Notes: generated by a model from the letters alone, not told the origin. Shown: positions 8,910 through 19,040, counted from the stretch's first letter. The stretch: 22,172 nt of DNA from Cristatella mucedo (GCA_009760855.2 WPIO01000585.1:1-22172), one strand, 5' to 3'. Numbers and translations: made by a program.

Positions 8910-9908
8910 GCAACTCATTCTGGTTATATGGGTTTATTGGATGTCAGTCTTTGAGATCTTTTGCTTTCATCCACTTAATCTTCGTGCCTGGAATTCTGCT
9001 CGGGGTGTCGTGGACTAAATAGTCTACAGTATTTTCCACTGAATTCACATCTCCTATTGCCACATCTGATTAATGCCGCGTAGCTGACTAAGCTAGTATT
9101 TGTACATTACTCACTTCCACGATCACCTTCCTGACTTTTCCATTTATTTCATCTATGCACACCGCAAGTCACCGAAAATTTCCCGGCTGAATCAAAAGCG
9201 TGATAAAAAAATAGTGACTTCTATAATCTATTTAAAACGTGGAAAATGCAAGAGGGCACAAATACGATCCCTGAAACACAATCACATTATCTTTGCATGT
9301 ATACTGGAAAATATATGACGTGGCAAGATTTTACGTTTCGACGACAAAACATCATTTTCGTCGGGTGACGTTGTTGTCAAGTGTTGATATACCTTCCTTA
9401 TACCTCCAAAAACTGGGGTTCATCCTCAGCTTCCTACCTACGAGCCATGGTAAGTTTCACCACTAAGCAGCCATAATTTGAAAACGCACTAGGTCGCTTA
9501 AACGGCTGAGCATTTCGTACAGAGTGGCCCATCAGTGGCAAACAGAAGTAAAATCTGCCAGGGAGAGACTCGAAGGGCAAAGGTGTCAGAGACCTCACCT
9601 TGGAGATCACCTACAGAGGGACTGAAGCAGCATTGATGCAATGCATTTGCATTTTGCGTGGCGATACATTGGCAGCACATCATCTCCGGCTTTAGCAATC
9701 ACAGTTTTGACCTCGGTCAGGAAGAGCTAACGCCTTACATCCTGGTTATTACAGCCCCGAACCTTGACCCTGCCGCAACCAGAGCCAAGCCAAAGTGCAC
9801 GAGGTTAGTGCAGCAAGCTCTGACCATAGATGCAGTGAATCTACAAGCCAATCCTGGCAGAGAATCTCTTGCAGACCTTCCTCTTTCTCCAAAACATAGG
9901 CAAAGTAC

Positions 9909-10180
9909 TGAGAAAGAGATCAAGTTATCTGAGGGCGTTATACAAATTTATTATCTTCTGATTTGACAGGCTGCTTTGTATAGCGGCAGAAAATTATTTA
10001 AGACTATTCCCAAATATTTCTGAAGCAATTAATGATCGCCACACACGGTATACCGGATTCAAACCCTCGACCTCGGGACTAAGGTCACGAACAACAATAA
10101 ATCTTGGGATTTCAGCATCATATCAACTTGTTCAGACAGCGACAGGAAATGAGACGACAAGCCGCTCATTAATAATAAGT
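9909..10180 (-). mobile_element. tRNA-derived SINE, in repeat copy B
   Basis: This is the counterpart of 1020-1290. The B box at 10066-10055 reads GGGTTTGAATCC on the minus strand, one base from the copy A form. The body and the terminal CGCCCTCAGA module (9943-9910) are retained. It shares its SINE body words with the copy at 19370-19560. Confidence 0.62.
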
Positions 10181-10788
10181 ATTCAGAAATGATTGCGAAA
10201 CATTTTCTGTGATATTGACGGTATACCCAATTATTGCATAACGTCCGGGATCTGATTAGGCCTCGGTCATTGGGCTTCCGAGCTGCCATGCTGCTGCTGA
10301 AACTCAAGCAGTTGTGATCGTCAGCTCTCTGCATGATGATCGTCAAGTCTGCCCACTTTCTGCTCAGCAGAGTTAAGATAAGTGGGAGCAGCCTGTAAAG
10401 GATTACGGCAGCATCCACGTTGAACCGGGCGTTTGTAACATTCTGTCTGTCTCATTGTCTGCAGCTTCCTACTTGCAAGACTTCGGGCGTTTCTAATATG
10501 GTGCCAGCTGCAAGCGAAAGTCTGCAGCTAGGAAGGTCAGTCGCAAACGTCGTGAGATGAAATCTGTTGGCTAGGAAATGCTTACCGAAGGCAGCTGAGG
10601 ATGTGAGTGTGCTACAAATAACTCTCCCACGTAACATCCATATGGTCCACGTGGCTTTGTCAGAAGTTGCAGATAGAGGTACATCGCACTAGGTAAATGC
10701 TGCTTTCTACCACTTTTCACCAACCACGACTGGCTCTACAGCAGTGCATCAATTTCAACGTTCGGTAGCCCGTTTTTTCTTTTCCCCA

Positions 10789-10811
10789 CTCTCTCTCTCT
10801 CTCTCTCTCTC
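10789..10811. repeat. (CT)n microsatellite
   Basis: A pure CT run of about 11 units. The matching site in copy A (about 1890-1910) is a short impure CT/TTTC run, so the expansion occurred after the copies separated. Confidence 0.9.
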
Positions 10812-10829
10812 ATGATCTAAAATAATGCA

Positions 10830-11275
10830 TATTTATGTGTAGCTCCACAAAGCCGTATAGATTTTGTGAGTGTTCCACAGGAGAGTTTGTGTAAAGCACT
10901 GTGGGCCTAAGTGGCTTTTGGTAGGCATTCGGTAGCCAACAGATTGCATCTCACTCAACAAACAAAATCTTGAAAGCATAGCAGAGTCAGGAGAGCAGTT
11001 GAGGTAGTGAGTCACATGGACGTAGCAGCACATGACCACTGAAAACGATAAGCCGTAGTCGGCAGCATGAGAGTAGTGGTCGTAGGGTAAGAACTGTGAA
11101 AGTGAGTTCCACAGTCTACGACTTGTAGAGCTAAAGGTTCTTTCGCTAACGGTCTTTTTGCAGATCAATAGAACAGCTTGTTCATTGTCCGTACAGAACC
11201 AAAGGGTACGAGGAGGCTTAAACTGGTGCAGCAGTTCAGCTAGGTATGGTGGGGCCATGCAGAGGCAGGCCTTTT
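10830..11275 (-). mobile_element. LINE 3'-end remnant, copy B: reverse-transcriptase C-terminus
   Basis: The minus-strand open frame beginning at 11453 is unrelated low-complexity sequence at first. From about 11270 it reads a typical LINE C-terminal signature: APPYLAELLHQF at 11255-11220, then SRRLWNSLS at 11123-11097. The PPYL(A/S)ELL and R-x-LWNSL blocks, at their normal separation of about 45 residues, mark the end of the reverse-transcriptase ORF of CR1/L2-like non-LTR elements. The part upstream on the minus strand, the reverse-transcriptase core, is missing and replaced by a CT/GA microsatellite. The remaining sequence to about 10830 corresponds to the 3' region, whose words recur in plus orientation at 17985-18245 and 21840-21900. 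It is not functional. Confidence 0.7.
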
Positions 11276-11305
11276 GGGTAAGCTTCCTCTCTCTTTCTCT
11301 TACCC

Positions 11306-11309
<4 letters not shown>

Positions 11310-11352
<43 letters not shown>
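11310..11352. repeat. (TC)21 microsatellite at the truncated LINE edge
   Basis: A pure TC run of about 21 units within a longer pyrimidine tract (11286-11395). It encodes the Arg-Glu run in the minus-strand frame and abuts the truncated reverse-transcriptase fragment. Confidence 0.93.
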
Positions 11353-11354
<2 letters not shown>

Positions 11355-11526
11355 TTCTCTCTTTCTCTCATCCTCTGGCCCTCTCCCCTCTCTTTTTGTC
11401 CAGCCTAGCTGTTCCAACTTTTTGCCAATCACGGTAGAGATCGCAAAACCCACTCTACTGACTCATCAGTTAACCAGGCCTCGAACCAACCTAAAACGCT
11501 TTGGTTTGCAGCAAATGGACAGCGCC

Positions 11527-11563
11527 TTGAAAGAGAGTGAGTTCTCTGAGCGCAATTAAGCGA
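11527..11563 (-). repeat. Shared TATAGCGCCC-type module (composite repeat end)
   Basis: The plus strand reads GAAAGAGAGTGAGTTCTCTG followed by AGCGC. Its homologue in copy A is at 2598-2635, and a third copy of this end, beginning at TTTGCAGCAAATG, is at 17065-17125. All are minus-strand versions of the module seen in plus orientation at 12755, 17800 and 19003. Confidence 0.7.
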
Positions 11564-11622
11564 GTGTATTATTACTACTATTATTATTGGGAGACTATTC
11601 CTATAGTTCCTTATCTCACCGT

Positions 11623-12502
11623 AGCCTAGACTTCAATCCCGGCTTAGGTCAAGACGTTCCCACCTGACTGACTTAACTACATCCCCTGCCTTGACGGAAT
11701 TTCAAAACAAGCAGCGAAAACCTACCCGTTTTGCTCGGCATTCGTCGGTTCCGTTCGGAATTTCCTTTCTATTCCGTGCATATCTTCACTGACCTTGTTG
11801 AAGTATTTCCTATGTCAAGTTTGTAGCAAGAGTTAAACTTGCCTTAGGGCGCTAAAATTCAGTACTATTATTACTATTATTCGTTGCTATTATAATTATT
11901 ATGGTTAATAGTACGACTAACTCTATCTCGTCAGTCGAAACGCTTGCTAAGCGTTTCTTTTCGAAGTTGGCTACAAGCCGGGCCGGACTAGTAGTGCTGG
12001 GGTTGATGAGTTACATACGCAGGCAGCAAATAAGGGCCCTGCAGCCAGAAAGCTGTCTTGATTCTGGATCCAGCTGAATTAGTACCTAGTGTGCCTATAC
12101 GCCTAATGAGAATAAGCCCTGTGCGAGGCTTCGGACCGGTAGGCGTCGTCGGCACGTGACCGGAATTTAGACATACTAGCCCTGAAAATTTGCAAAACAT
12201 CAGCTTTGTAAGAGTAGCCAAAGGTATAGTTATTGTTACGCTCTGCGATTTGCTTATGGGACTAGCTCTCCAGAAAGCACGGAAATAAAAGAAAAGAAGT
12301 ACATTTCGTAAGCAGTTATAATCATTTTTTTTACCTGGGCTAAATACTCTACATGCTAATAAATTTATATAATCTACATGGTTTTGCTGATGTGTAGCTA
12401 TTCGCAGCAAGCAGGGAATCAGGTAGAAAGCCGCCAGACCGTGTTACAGAACGAAATAGTGATGAAAAAAGGGTGTAGTGCATAGCCAGCTGAAGTGCTT
12501 CT
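11623..12502. other. Intergenic stretch with a short perfect hairpin; no recognised gene
   Basis: It contains AT-rich ATT/TTA repeats (11865-11905) and a perfect 9-bp hairpin at 11937-11957. A minus-strand open frame of 140 codons (12410-11988) has no recognised domain, and I do not call it a gene. A partial module word, AGGGCGCTA, is at 11845-11853. Confidence 0.4.
11937..11957. repeat. Perfect short hairpin
   Basis: GAAACGCTT and AAGCGTTTC are perfect 9-bp arms around a 3-base loop (GCT), followed by a C and four T. It looks like a terminator, but in this eukaryotic setting such a reading has no support. Confidence 0.7.
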
Positions 12503-12654
12503 GCACACACAGGCAAGCACACACACACACACACACCCAAACACCAACACCCACACTCACACACTCAAAGTCGTGTACACAAATTCACACACGCACACAC
12601 ACACACACACACACACACGCCCACACAACACACACACACGCCCACACAACACAA

Positions 12655-12690
<36 letters not shown>

Positions 12691-12703
12691 ACAGACACAC
12701 ACA

Positions 12704-12734
<31 letters not shown>
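12503..12734. repeat. CA/TA microsatellite tract
   Basis: About 200 bases of imperfect CA repeats (with CCCA, GCACAC and AAACAC variants) run directly into (TA)14 at 12707-12734. Open frames here are Thr/His or Val/Cys repeats and are not genes. The inner unit CACACGCCCACACAACA is itself duplicated at about 12612-12632 and 12633-12653. Confidence 0.95.
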
Positions 12735-12738
<4 letters not shown>

Positions 12739-12754
12739 TAAAATATAATTCATT

Positions 12755-12860
12755 TGTATAGCGCCCTAAGAGAACTTAATCTCTTTGCAGGCGCTTAACA
12801 TGAGCCTCAGGGCTCGAGGTCGCGACCTCAGCATGAATTTAGATGGCCGCCATGTAAATA
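12755..12860 (+). mobile_element. SINE-like fragment with the TATAGCGCCC module
   Basis: TATAGCGCCCTAAGAGAACT begins at 12757 and is followed by the TCTCTTT block. The next segment, GCCTCAGGGCTCGAGG (12804-12819), resembles the ATGCCTCGGGTAATGAACC segment after the module at 17800, so homology extends past the module. It sits right after the TA run, an arrangement common where SINE tails and microsatellites adjoin. Confidence 0.55.
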
Positions 12861-13149
12861 AGTGAAACCATCAGTAAAGACTCGTAGAACCCATACAGGT
12901 CGAAGCCCAGGGGATTTGCAATCTTACGTCACAACCCAGGTCGAATAACTGCCACGACCCTGTGCATGAGGTCGCACCGTGCAGACGGCAATGTTTAGTT
13001 GCCCACTGCAAGCAGAGTGAAAACAGTAAAGTCTTATCGGCCACTAAATTAGTCGGGCTTTTTAAATTTGCCATGCCTTTTTATTGCTTAACATCATGTT
13101 AGCTGAGTGCAGCGTGGCAAAATGTTAAGATATTTGATCCTCAAATGTG
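12861..13149. other. No recognised feature
   Basis: Unassigned sequence between the SINE fragment and the LINE remnant. It may be a continuation of either. A minus-strand open frame of 67 codons at 13074-12871 carries no recognisable domain. Confidence 0.4.
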
Positions 13150-13760
13150 GAAACTTTTCTGCAACTAAATGACGGTAAAATGGAGCTCATACTTCTAGGA
13201 CACCCAAAGGACGATGCTGGACTAGAGGCGTTTGTTCGTGTAATAAGTGGTGCTGTTCTCGAAATTCAGGAGTCGTTTTCGAGAGCAGCCTACATTTGAA
13301 TGCTTTCTCAAGCGGATTCCTTCCACAATTTGCCATCACGTTCGATCCGTTCTAGGATTAGGAACATTCTTTCCGCGATTGCTTGCAAACTGGTAAGCTA
13401 GCTCCCCAGTCCTGTCTCAGGATAGTTTTGGCTTGGTTACCGAAAAAACTAATAGGCTACAGCAGCTGGCGAAGAGTTCAGCCACTAGACTAGTTTAGAA
13501 ATCTCAAAGGTTCTATCGTATATTTGCTGAAAGAGCTTGATAGGGTGCCGTTTGATAAACGAATACACAGCAGCTTTCTTTCGGTGATCCACACGGATTG
13601 GCTCCCACATACCTATCTTAACTGGTGCACAGATTCGGTACCCTCGTGGCCTCGGGTCATGTAAGGAAACATAATTCAGCTTTTCCGTTTCATCAGCATA
13701 AAGATCGTTGGCGACAGAAGCTTTTGCTATGCAGGCCATAGACTGCTGAAATCTCTTCTA
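13150..13760 (+). mobile_element. LINE remnant: reverse-transcriptase C-terminal third
   Basis: Translated pieces in several plus frames follow the order of a CR1/L2-like reverse-transcriptase C-terminus. FLQLNDGKMELILLGHP is at 13156-13206 (the family has LNDxKTE). It is followed by an IRNILSAIACKLVS-type piece near 13360-13400, RLQQLAKSSATRLV at 13453-13494 (compare LQxVQNSAARLV), HGLAPTYLS at 13592-13618, and an R-S-F-x-Y-A-G-x-R-L-L piece at about 13716-13745 that corresponds to RAFSxxxPxLWNSL. Stops and frameshifts lie between nearly all the blocks. The minus-strand open frame at 13739-13485 is only a shadow of this remnant. Confidence 0.72.
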
Positions 13761-16700
13761 TAATTCTTTAGCAATAACAATTACGATCCTACTACCGGCC
13801 ACGACGTATATTTTCTAGCCATCAAGACCTGCTACTTCCAAGCTCTTTGCTACCTCTACTTCTTTCCTGTTTCATCTATGCTGCACACTTTTCTTCGTTT
13901 CGCTAGATGGAGTTTGTTGGCTTTCAAATTCGTTTCAAAAGCCGTTAAGGATCTGAGTGTGCAATAATAAACTGTCTTTCATAACACTGGCATAGTGTTG
14001 GCAAAGTTACAGGCAGATGTGTGTGTACCTGCTATGGGCACTGTACTACTATGAGTTACATTATGGCTCCCGCAGTTTATTAATCAAGGATTCGCTACGA
14101 CTGGCAACCTTTAAGGTCACAGTAGGCTGGCTCCAAGGTTAGTGCTCAGTATGACAGGTTATGCCCTGGCTCGAAACATGAGTTTTATCATGTGTGTACG
14201 CCAAGCCCCCGGAAGCACAGCTTATTAGGTATAGACTTTGAATCCTGTTCGTCAATATGGCAATAATGGTAGCGATGTACACAGAATTTCTCCTAATTGT
14301 CAAGTTCTAGGTCCACAATGCTTTTTTATTTCTTCGGCTTGCGACCCACGGTAAACAGTCTCGTGACTTTTGAGGGTCCATCCTCGACCAACTTCTCAGA
14401 AGCAATCATGTATTAGTCACAGCTGTCTTTCGAGATTGGCCTCTGTGATAAAGCAATCACGTGAGAAGGTTTGGCCATCACCATTTGGTCCATCTCCACT
14501 AGCATGTGGAGCACGGAGCAGAATCAACGATCCGGACAAACTGGTTGCTGCTACCGAAGACGTGATGGATGAAAATTACCAATGATGCTAACTTGGTCCG
14601 ACGTCATGTGATACCAGCCGTCCCCTGCAGCTCGGGCAACTGTAAGACCGACTAGCAAGCCATGCTTTTAAATCAAAACATTGCAGGGAGTAGGAAAAGT
14701 TCACGGAGCTCAAAAACGCTCGATAATAAACGATACAAGCTGAAATGCAAGTGCATTGAATCGATGACGGCCGAGTGCAGAACCAGGCATGTAAAAGCCA
14801 CAACCACAGTGATAATGTCCAATGCTTCAACTTCAAAGGCAACTGGGTCAATTAAGTAAAGCTACTGACTTAAGCCAAAGAGAGCACAGTTTTGATTGCA
14901 TGATAGCTGATTCTGTTCCTGAGTGATCCACAGCTTTTTCAGTTATTGTCGCCTACTGAAGCAATTACTTCTGGTCTTCTGGGCAGTCGGACTGAGGGGC
15001 ATGGGCAGTAACGAACGACAGATGTTTCGTTCATGCAGCTGCAACTTTCCTGACGATGGGGTACTTAAAAACGTCAACTTTATATCTGAGCAAGAGTGGT
15101 CAATCAGATAACATAATAGATAACAGGTGGACGGCATGCAAACGTCATATTCATTCTGAGCAGAATGAGGGAGCATACATCGATGTAATATTATCAAAGC
15201 TGCTCCAGCAGCACACTACACCCTCAAACCTAGGAGTACCTTTGCATGACAACTACCTCTGGGTGGGTAGTGTTCCAAACACAAGTACGACTCGATACGA
15301 CATAACCCCCTTTTTTTTAGAATGACGATGCTGTTTTAAGGGATCTCATGTTCGATTAGCCAGGCTGACTGTTCAGCTAGATATTTATAAGCTAAATACA
15401 AACAAGCACATATTTTAGAACTTATTTTTGCAATACTATGTAGCTGAAAGTAGGCAGACTTGACTGTGGAACTGAAGTGGTAGCCTAATGACAGGTCGCT
15501 TCGGTACAGGAAACCTAGATCGCATGCAGATTCAACAAGAGCAGTATTTAACAGCTGGTATTGGCGATTTTGAGATTCATGCTTTTCAATTTCTAAATCG
15601 CACTTACTTTACCTAAGAAATAGATTAACGCTTGCCAGTGTCTGTGCTATTTGGTCACAAGTCGGCATGTAGAACACATGCTGTGACAGACGTTAGATGC
15701 TGACACATTGCATATTTTTTTTTTCTCACGTACTACACGGTCCAGATATCGAGCCCCTGCACAAAGCTTGCACATAAATATATGTGTGCTATGCAAGGCA
15801 CTGCTGCAAGCTATTCCATTCTATTTGCTTGCTTCTGCTTGACTGGAGCTGGCTCAGTGATATCACAGCACACGTGGCCAACCTCAGATATACTAAGTAC
15901 TGACCGCGAAAGAAGGGAAACACAATACCGGAGAACCAACTTTTGAACGAGAAAAACGGCCTGGCATGACATGTAATTTCTAGGCATCGATCCCTAGGAA
16001 TTGAATAGCTCTTTTAGGTGCCTTTACACCTTCGACCTCCTTACAGCTCATTCTCGACTAAAATCAACTGACACCTCGAACGACCCCAAACATAAGGAAG
16101 AGTCAATGCCAAAGTGTGAGACATGGGAGGCGACACACGCGATTTATCAAGTGTATTATTCTTATTATGTGCCCACGTCTTGGGTAGCTCGGAACTGCTG
16201 TACTGGTTACCACTGGAAGAGGAATACAAGACTGCTTGGTGTGTAAGATGTCACTGCTGGCCGCATATATCTGCAGTGTCTTGCACAAGTCTCTGACTGT
16301 TATCTGGTCATAAAAGAAGTATTTGCCCGCTGTGAAGGTCAGAGACTGTGCCAGAGCTGAAAACACCAACGGACACATGCGAAACAATCAATCAGCTGTT
16401 TTTATAACCAAAATATACCAACCAATGCCTATTACAAGACGCCTGGAGTAGTAAAGCATTTAATACAACAATTTAGCATGTATGGATTGAGCGAAAAGTA
16501 AAAATCCAATCATTATTTACGTGCTAGCAAAGAACGACTAACAGGGTTGGCAATGAATTGAGTACACACCAAATACTTTACATCTGGCCGTCTATAGCGA
16601 TACAGCTGAATGATAGTCAATGAAGCTGGTTCCTAGCCTGTAGCCTGGGAATGTCTTCTGAGAGCCTTTGCCGCAGACTTAGCTGGGCGCATAAGCAGAG

Positions 16701-17064
16701 TTTCATGGTATCTGGACAAGAAATGCAGGTACAGACACCGACAAAGATGCAGTAGGAACTATACGTTGTCTTGGCTAGTCACGTTTCCTGGACGTCGCAC
16801 AGTCTGCATCATATCGTGCTTTCATCACCTGAAGCTGGCCAACCTGAACCAGGGCAAAGGCTTCCATTAGGTAATAAGAAAACATTATTCTCAACTAAGC
16901 ACCTGACATCGGTTTGTCATGTGAATGCTCATTGTCACTTTGATAATTAGAACTATCACCAATTCGATTGCTACCATTAAATATGCATGGTATATTTGCA
17001 TGTCTAACCGTGTTATGCTAGTCGTCATTGAGCATGCTAGAACTAACCATTTGAGCATGCTTAC
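13761..17064. other. 3.3 kb with no recognised gene or repeat family
   Basis: I read both strands and recognised no domain, tRNA or mobile-element signature. Open frames are all below 95 codons, overlap on opposite strands (for example 14588-14859, 14923-15325 and 16001-16387) and lack recognisable motifs. A T10 run is at about 15715-15724. The stretch may hold introns or intergenic DNA of the host, or elements too decayed to see. Confidence 0.45.
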
Positions 17065-17125
17065 TTTGCAGCAAATGTCAGATGCTTGGAAAGAGATTGA
17101 GTTGTCTGAGAGCCCTAAAGTAAAT
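17065..17125 (-). repeat. Third copy of the composite repeat end
   Basis: TTTGCAGCAAATG, then GGAAAGAGATTGAG and TCTGAGAGCCC, parallel 11505-11560 base for base over most of 55 positions. Similarity is lost on both sides, so this is a short dispersed fragment of the same family. Confidence 0.65.
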
Positions 17126-17539
17126 TATTCTTATAGTTGTTGTATTGTGTTGTCATGAAGTTGTCCATTGATAGCTAGCCAGGACAACAATAGTGCATTT
17201 GTACTAGGCCTTAAAGAGCTTCACTTCTTTCCGAGCAGTTTCTTTACAGAAGAAGCGAGTGATTAGGATCGTGTAGTTGATGCAGTATTTGATTGGAAGC
17301 AAGCCCGGCTATACGAGATAAGGATGTAATGTGGCAACTGAACGTTGCCAACTGAAACGTCAAGCAGACAATTTTTGCACTATATGTAAGCTTCTCAGTA
17401 CACGTATAGAAAAGACAAGGAAGGAGAGTTTTCTATAGCAATCTAGATTCGATAAAACAGGCTAATTTTTCAAGGACACCGTTAGCTATGTTATATAACT
17501 GGAACTATGAGACACTATTCGAAGTGCTTATGAGGATGT
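17126..17539. other. No recognised feature
   Basis: Unassigned sequence before the next LINE remnant. An open frame beginning at 17488 runs into that remnant, and its first 20 or so codons have no recognised match. Confidence 0.4.
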
Positions 17540-17750
17540 TTACTTACCACGTGACGTCAGCCCAAAATCCAAGCTTGCTGTTCCAGACGGACTTGTCGTT
17601 GAATGAGCACATTTCTTCGATGGCCAAGTCGGCGTGTTTTCAGCTGATGAGCACTGCAAAAGACACGAGTAAGTCAGCAAGAGTTGTTCAGGCGTCTGTG
17701 ACATTGCATCTGGATTGCTGCAATTTCTTTCTTTATTTTGAACTGTAAGC
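17540..17750 (+). mobile_element. LINE remnant, reverse-transcriptase piece 1
   Basis: In the frame from 17488 to 17748, the part from about 17566 reads LLFQTDLSLNEHISSMAKSA, then FQLM, ARVVQA and LDCCNFFLYFEL. These follow the LINE consensus blocks (LGVxFDSxLSFxxHIxxxxKSAFFQL... and ...LDYCNSLLYGL) in order and spacing. No stop occurs until 17746, yet the piece is too short to function. It ends where the SINE-like segment (17795-17900) begins. The LINE resumes at about 17925. Confidence 0.72.
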
Positions 17751-17794
17751 CTATACCCCTATCGCCCACATCTAAATAAGTGTATGTATGTAAT

Positions 17795-17900
17795 TTATTC
17801 GTATAGCACTATAAGAGAAGTTAATCTCTATTCAGAAGCTTTACATATGCCTCGGGTAATGAACCCACAAGCTCAGCCCAACATTGGTCGGGGCGAGCAC
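17795..17900 (+). mobile_element. SINE-like fragment inserted in a LINE
   Basis: GTATAGCACTATAAGAGAAG begins at 17801 and is followed by the TCTCT block and ATGCCTCGGGTAATGAACC (17847-17865), matching the arrangement at 12755-12860. It lies between two LINE pieces whose protein blocks are neighbours in an intact LINE (LDYCNSLLYGL and VQNSAAR), so it most likely inserted there. Confidence 0.55.
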
Positions 17901-17904
17901 CTTT

Positions 17905-18245
17905 GCAGCTGAACCAAACCAGCCCGGCACATCTGGTGCAAAATTCAGCAGCTGGGCCGTCCACAACATCATGCAAAATCAACGACAGGACATCATGTCT
18001 GGCAATCCTATGCTGCTACTTCCATGCTACTCACCACCTTCGGTGCTCACCATGTTCTTCTAGGCTTCTTACTGACTTTTTCCTGCATGTGATGAAGTCT
18101 GTTTACTTCATATTGCCTACCGAAAGCCTGTTATTCTGTAAGTCCACTGTACATCGACTTCTGTTCAACATCCACATAGCCTCTGTGAAGTTACAGACGA
18201 AGATACATTACATTATGGTATCCTCGTCACTGGCTACCAATTAAG
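17905..18245 (+). mobile_element. LINE remnant, piece 2 and 3' region
   Basis: HLVQNSAAG (17930-17956) continues the reverse-transcriptase order right after piece 1. The sequence then jumps to the LINE 3' region: 17985-18245 matches the reverse complement of 1860-2140 and of the equivalent part of copy B, with shared words near ATGCTGCTACTTCCATG, ACTGACTTTTTCCTGC and CTGGCTACCAA. The block between VQNSAAR and the 3' region (HWLP to LWNSL) has been lost. Confidence 0.6.
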
Positions 18246-18639
18246 AATCAAATCGACTTCTGAATCCTCTTTCGAGTTTACAGGTAAATGCATTACCTAG
18301 AAGGAGCCTACACGCATGTCCTCAATACTCTTCCACAATGTATTGTGGCATCCCATCGGTAATGCATGCCTGAAACTGTGAATTATGCTTGTGGCGTTTT
18401 TCACCACTTAAATTGACTTTACACTATGTGAGTCTCACCAAAAAAAATTGACCCCAGCATGACTTAATCTCTATACTGACGTTTCCCATTTGGGTAGGGG
18501 TTCGAGACAAAGGCTTCAGTCATCGAATACCTTCACCGCGACCTCGGTCGAAGCTAGTACCTTATCTTTTCACTTTGAGAGTACGATGGAAGCAGAGGTC
18601 ATCTGATTAAATAGCCACATTAAAGTACCAGACACAGAA
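18246..18639. other. No recognised feature
   Basis: Unassigned. A B-box-like word, GGGGTTCGAGACA, occurs at 18498-18510 on the plus strand, but I see no A box or tRNA fold with it. Confidence 0.35.
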
Positions 18640-18740
18640 GAACAGCCTTAGCAACTACCACTGCCCGATACATGACTCGAACCCGCGAATTGGATAGTCA
18701 AGTGTGACTACTGGTCAAATACCACGGGCTTCGGAGATAT
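18640..18740 (-). mobile_element. tRNA-derived SINE head (second type)
   Basis: On the minus strand, CGCGGGTTCGAGTCATG (18687-18671) contains a Pol III B box lacking only the final CC. Upstream, ACACTTGACTATCC and GTGGTATTTGACCAG are placed where an anticodon arm and a degraded D-arm/A box would be. It differs from the SINE at 19370-19560 and looks like a separate tRNA-derived family. The fold is too poor for a working tRNA. Confidence 0.45.
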
Positions 18741-19002
18741 ATATGCTATGGCTGCTGGGGTAGCCAATTCGTGAGGCTCATGCGCCCTGAAATACATTTC
18801 TACTTTTACGACAAACTAATAATTAAAATGCTATTAGACTATTGCATTGTGCTTTACATCTGGCATCGAGAGAATCAGTAGCTGCATAGGGTCAGTGGAA
18901 TGTGGGGAAGGGGAAGGCAGACCGGAACAAATAAATCTGTAGCATTGACTTAAAAGATGCAAGGTCATTTACAATATTATTACAAAAAAATAAAAATGCT
19001 TT

Positions 19003-19040
19003 CGCATAGCGCCCTCAGAGAACTCACTCTCTTTTCAGTC
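19003..19040 (+). repeat. Isolated TATAGCGCCC-type module
   Basis: GCATAGCGCCCTCAGAGAAC begins at 19005 and is followed by the TCTCTTTTCAG block. Flanking sequence does not obviously match the other copies. Confidence 0.6.

Larger units (their letters stand above)
8910..11622. repeat. Composite direct repeat, copy B
   Basis: This is the second copy of 1-2694 in the same orientation, about 8.9 kb downstream. It differs by scattered substitutions, small deletions (for example, it lacks about 20 bases present at 241-260) and longer CT runs at two sites. Its right end is at the shared ATCTCACCGT. Because position 1 of the window already lies within copy A, the true left boundary of the repeat may be upstream of 8910. 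The level of divergence suggests old copies and not the near-identical LTRs of a recent insertion. Confidence 0.9.

Noticed and set aside
8559-8918. Minus-strand open frame of 119 codons next to repeat copy B
   Set aside because: No recognised domain. It crosses the repeat boundary as visible here, so its coding status cannot be supported.
1-11622. Reading the 2.7-kb repeats as LTRs of one element
   Set aside because: The copies differ by roughly 10%, contain SINE and LINE pieces, and parts of them occur elsewhere alone and inverted. No primer-binding site or gag/pol lies inside.
11988-12410. Minus-strand open frame of 140 codons
   Set aside because: No recognisable domain or codon pattern. 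A frame this long can arise by chance in 22 kb of this composition.
12478-12761. Open frames of 60-90 codons over the CA/TA tract
   Set aside because: They are translations of a microsatellite (Thr-His, Val-Cys, Ile-Tyr) on both strands, with no protein signal.
13485-13739. Minus-strand frame of 84 codons
   Set aside because: It lies antisense to clear LINE reverse-transcriptase blocks on the plus strand and is a shadow frame.
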